Part shown: positions 6,802-8,483 of the stretch, in pieces
Layout: every line of letters starts with the position of its first letter
Position numbering within the stretch: the stretch's first letter is position 1
The notes under the pieces: model-generated
The model's input: the letters and a program-made list of their open reading frames with translations, nothing else
Told to the model about the DNA's origin: nothing
Databases searched by the model: none
Translations under genes and position numbers: made by a program
NCBI GenBank assembly: GCA_030744095.1
Contig: JASLRF010000634.1
Location: 1-8,483, forward strand
Reading direction: 5' to 3'
DNA from: Pirellulaceae bacterium
Lineage (GTDB): Bacteria; Planctomycetota; Planctomycetia; Pirellulales; Pirellulaceae
DNA length: 8,483 nt

Positions 6802-8262
6802 TCAAGCAGCAGGAATCCGTTTTAGCGTCTCGAGCAGGAATCTCCAATATTTTTGCACCGAACTGATCTGAACGCGTTCATCCGGAGAGTGCGCTCCGAA
6901 GATATTCGGTCCAAACGAAATCATCTGTATATCCGGGTAGTTCTGGCCCAGGATTCCACATTCAAGACCGGCGTGGCAAGCGCATACGTGCGGCTGGTCA
7001 CCAAACAATTCGACGTACAACGATGACATCAGCTTCACAATGGCAGATTCCGGCGAAGGCTGCCAACCGGTGTACGCGCCGGACTGCTCGACAGTGGCGT
7101 CAGTAAGTTCAAACGTTGCGGCCACCGCGTTGGCCAGATCGTCGCGTTCACTGTTGACCGAACCACGTGTCAGGCAACCGATTGTGACCTCACCGCCCTT
7201 TACCAGGACGCGTGCCACGTTGTTTGACGTCTGGACTAGTCCATCGATTTCGGGAGACATCCGCCAAATGCCGTTGGGACAGGCGTAGATCGCCCCCAAC
7301 AGCATTCGTTGAAGTTGACTTGGCAGGACGTTGTCGGGCACCGATATCGCTTCGCAGCCGATCTCCACGTGTGGGTCTGTGGTGGAATATTCGCTGCGAA
7401 TCACATCAGCAGCGGCGGCGATCCACGCTTCGAAGTCCTCGGCGTGGTCCTTCGTAATTGCGACCAACGCGACCGATTCCCGCGGAATCGCATTTCGCAA
7501 GCCCCCGCCGTCGATCTCCGCCACGCGAACACCAAACTGACGTGCGGCTCCCCACAGCAGTCGGTTGATCAGTTTGTTGGCATTGGCATGACCGAGATGG
7601 ATATCCATGCCGGAATGTCCGCCCGTCAGTCCTCGCACAAAAATCCGGTATCCGCCCGCACGATCAGATGCCGGTTCGGCAGAATAAGTTTGGCGCGCCG
7701 TTACGTCGACGCCCCCGGCACAACCGATCGTTATCTCGTGGTCGGCTTCGGTATCCAGGTTCAAGAGAATCTTACCGTTGAGCAGCCCTCCTTTGAGTCC
7801 TTGAGCACCAGTCATGCCGGTCTCTTCATCGATAGTAAAGAGTCCCTCCAAGGCCGGATGTTCGATATCGTCAGAAGCAAGAACCGTCATGATGCTGGCG
7901 ACACCGATCCCGTTGTCGGCGCCAAGCGTTGTGCCGCGAGCCTTGACCCAGTCGTCGTCAACGTACATGTCGATCCCTTGCGTCTCGAAATCAAAATCTG
8001 TGTCGGCGTTTTTTTGGTGCACCATGTCGAGATGCGACTGCATCACAATCGGAATTCGATTCTCCATCCCGGGCGACGCGGGTTTGCGAATGATCACGTT
8101 GCCAACTTCGTCGACCATTGTCTTCAGCCCCAACGACTCGCCAAATTTCCGCGTGAATTCGATGACTCGCGCTTCTCGCTTGGACGGACGCGGAACTGCA
8201 TTCAGATCGTCGAAATGGTTCCAAAGAGGCGTGGGCAAAAGGTCGCGGACCGACTCAGGCAT
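6802..8262 (-). CDS. pepD: Xaa-His dipeptidase (aminoacyl-histidine dipeptidase / beta-alanyl-histidine dipeptidase), M20 family
   Basis: A 486-residue cytosolic metallopeptidase, close to the usual PepD length of about 485. PepD cleaves Xaa-His and other unspecific dipeptides using two zinc ions. All expected residues are present, at a constant offset of 3 from the published Vibrio PepD numbering as I recall it: H77 and D79 in QSHLDMV, D116 in GADNGIG, E146 (catalytic base) and E147 in IDEETGMTGAQGL, D170 in LNLDTEAD, and H458 in FGAHSPDE. The lid (dimerisation) domain lies at about 190-400 and includes GLTGGHSGMDIHLGHANANK. No signal peptide is visible. The chosen ATG (8260-8262) starts MPESVRDLLPTPLWNHFDDL, which aligns with the PepD N-terminal helix 'P..lW.yF..l..iPRPS', so the start looks right although the Shine-Dalgarno is weak. 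The gene is intact and unremarkable. rlmN follows 80 nt downstream on the same strand. Confidence 0.93.
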   Translation of the reverse strand: MPESVRDLLPTPLWNHFDDLNAVPRPSKREARVIEFTRKFGESLGLKTMVDEVGNVIIRKPASPGMENRIPIVMQSHLDMVHQKNADTDFDFETQGIDMYVDDDWVKARGTTLGADNGIGVASIMTVLASDDIEHPALEGLFTIDEETGMTGAQGLKGGLLNGKILLNLDTEADHEITIGCAGGVDVTARQTYSAEPASDRAGGYRIFVRGLTGGHSGMDIHLGHANANKLINRLLWGAARQFGVRVAEIDGGGLRNAIPRESVALVAITKDHAEDFEAWIAAAADVIRSEYSTTDPHVEIGCEAISVPDNVLPSQLQRMLLGAIYACPNGIWRMSPEIDGLVQTSNNVARVLVKGGEVTIGCLTRGSVNSERDDLANAVAATFELTDATVEQSGAYTGWQPSPESAIVKLMSSLYVELFGDQPHVCACHAGLECGILGQNYPDIQMISFGPNIFGAHSPDERVQISSVQKYWRFLLETLKRIPAA

Positions 8263-8483
8263 GGCTAGGTACTTTCATGTGGCGATGGCGAAAACGGTGG
8301 GGATGCAACAGCAATGCTGGCTCCAGCAAGAAATACTGGTTCCAGCAAGAAAACAGTGTCGACGCCACGGCACAAACTGTCAAACGGTGTAGCCTGCCCT
8401 CCGAGAGGCTCAGCTATATAGGAAGTCGCCTGGCAATCGACTAAATTGGGCCCGCCCCACAGGACACGGTCGCCACGAAAGCG
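8263..8483. other. Non-coding stretch upstream of pepD
   Basis: No convincing gene is visible in these 221 bases. The stretch holds the dyad repeats at 8316-8352 and an AT-rich TATATAG-like element near 8414-8420. That element could contribute to a leftward pepD promoter, but I find no matching -35 hexamer at standard spacing. The last bases could belong to a further gene cut by the window edge; too little is present to tell. Confidence 0.4.
8316..8352. repeat. Two imperfect tandem copies of a 17-bp dyad-containing unit upstream of pepD
   Basis: CTGGCTCCAGCAAGAAA (8317-8333) is followed at a 19-bp period by CTGGTTCCAGCAAGAAA (8336-8352), with one mismatch. Each copy contains a small dyad, CTGG-two bases-CCAG; in the first copy it extends to GCTGG/CCAGC. 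The pair lies about 55-90 nt upstream of the pepD start. The position and symmetry suggest a possible regulator-binding site, but chance duplication is not excluded. Confidence 0.5.

Noticed and set aside
7309..8268. Plus-strand 319-codon ORF antisense to pepD
   Set aside because: pepD has every catalytic residue in place on the opposite strand. The antisense translation shows no family motif and is compositionally odd, so it is a shadow.

Overview
The window looks like chromosomal DNA from a planctomycete, probably a Pirellula/Rhodopirellula/Blastopirellula-type member of the PVC superphylum. The main reason is the 1316-residue secreted protein on the minus strand. It joins a ThuA-like domain, a discoidin (F5/8 type C) domain, a PVC-type beta-propeller, a HEAT-rich region and a C-terminal cytochrome c module, a style of architecture strongly associated with this group. 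The end of a sulfatase gene at the left edge fits, since planctomycetes carry many sulfatases. No rRNA, tRNA, CRISPR array, insertion sequence or phage gene is visible.

Layout. The left end is transcribed rightwards: the last 85 codons of a sulfatase (2-259), then after a 45-nt gap a secreted zinc-metallopeptidase-like protein (305-1510). This meets, tail to tail with only 20 nt between stop codons, a leftward group of three genes: the multidomain PVC protein (1531-5481), an RlmN/Cfr-family radical SAM rRNA methyltransferase (5651-6721) and the M20-family Xaa-His dipeptidase PepD (6802-8262). The right end (8263-8483) has no recognisable gene but holds a short imperfect tandem repeat upstream of pepD.

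How the genes relate. The two rightward genes and the multidomain gene all encode probably exported proteins of the degradative, cell-envelope type typical of planctomycetes: sulfate-ester hydrolysis, proteolysis, and sugar or alcohol binding and oxidation coupled to a c-type heme. The other two are cytosolic housekeeping-type enzymes (rRNA modification and dipeptide turnover). I see no evidence that all five form one functional system.

The most unusual item is the metallopeptidase. Its HExxH motif and its probable third zinc ligand (in an AEYWAE motif like that of anthrax lethal factor) are separated by about 110 residues. The extra stretch contains a segment that reads like an S4 RNA-binding-type fold. 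Secondary points are the Cfr-like signature positions in the RlmN homologue, a strong but out-of-frame ribosome binding site ahead of it, and the paired dyad repeats upstream of pepD. Most of the window is otherwise ordinary for this lineage.
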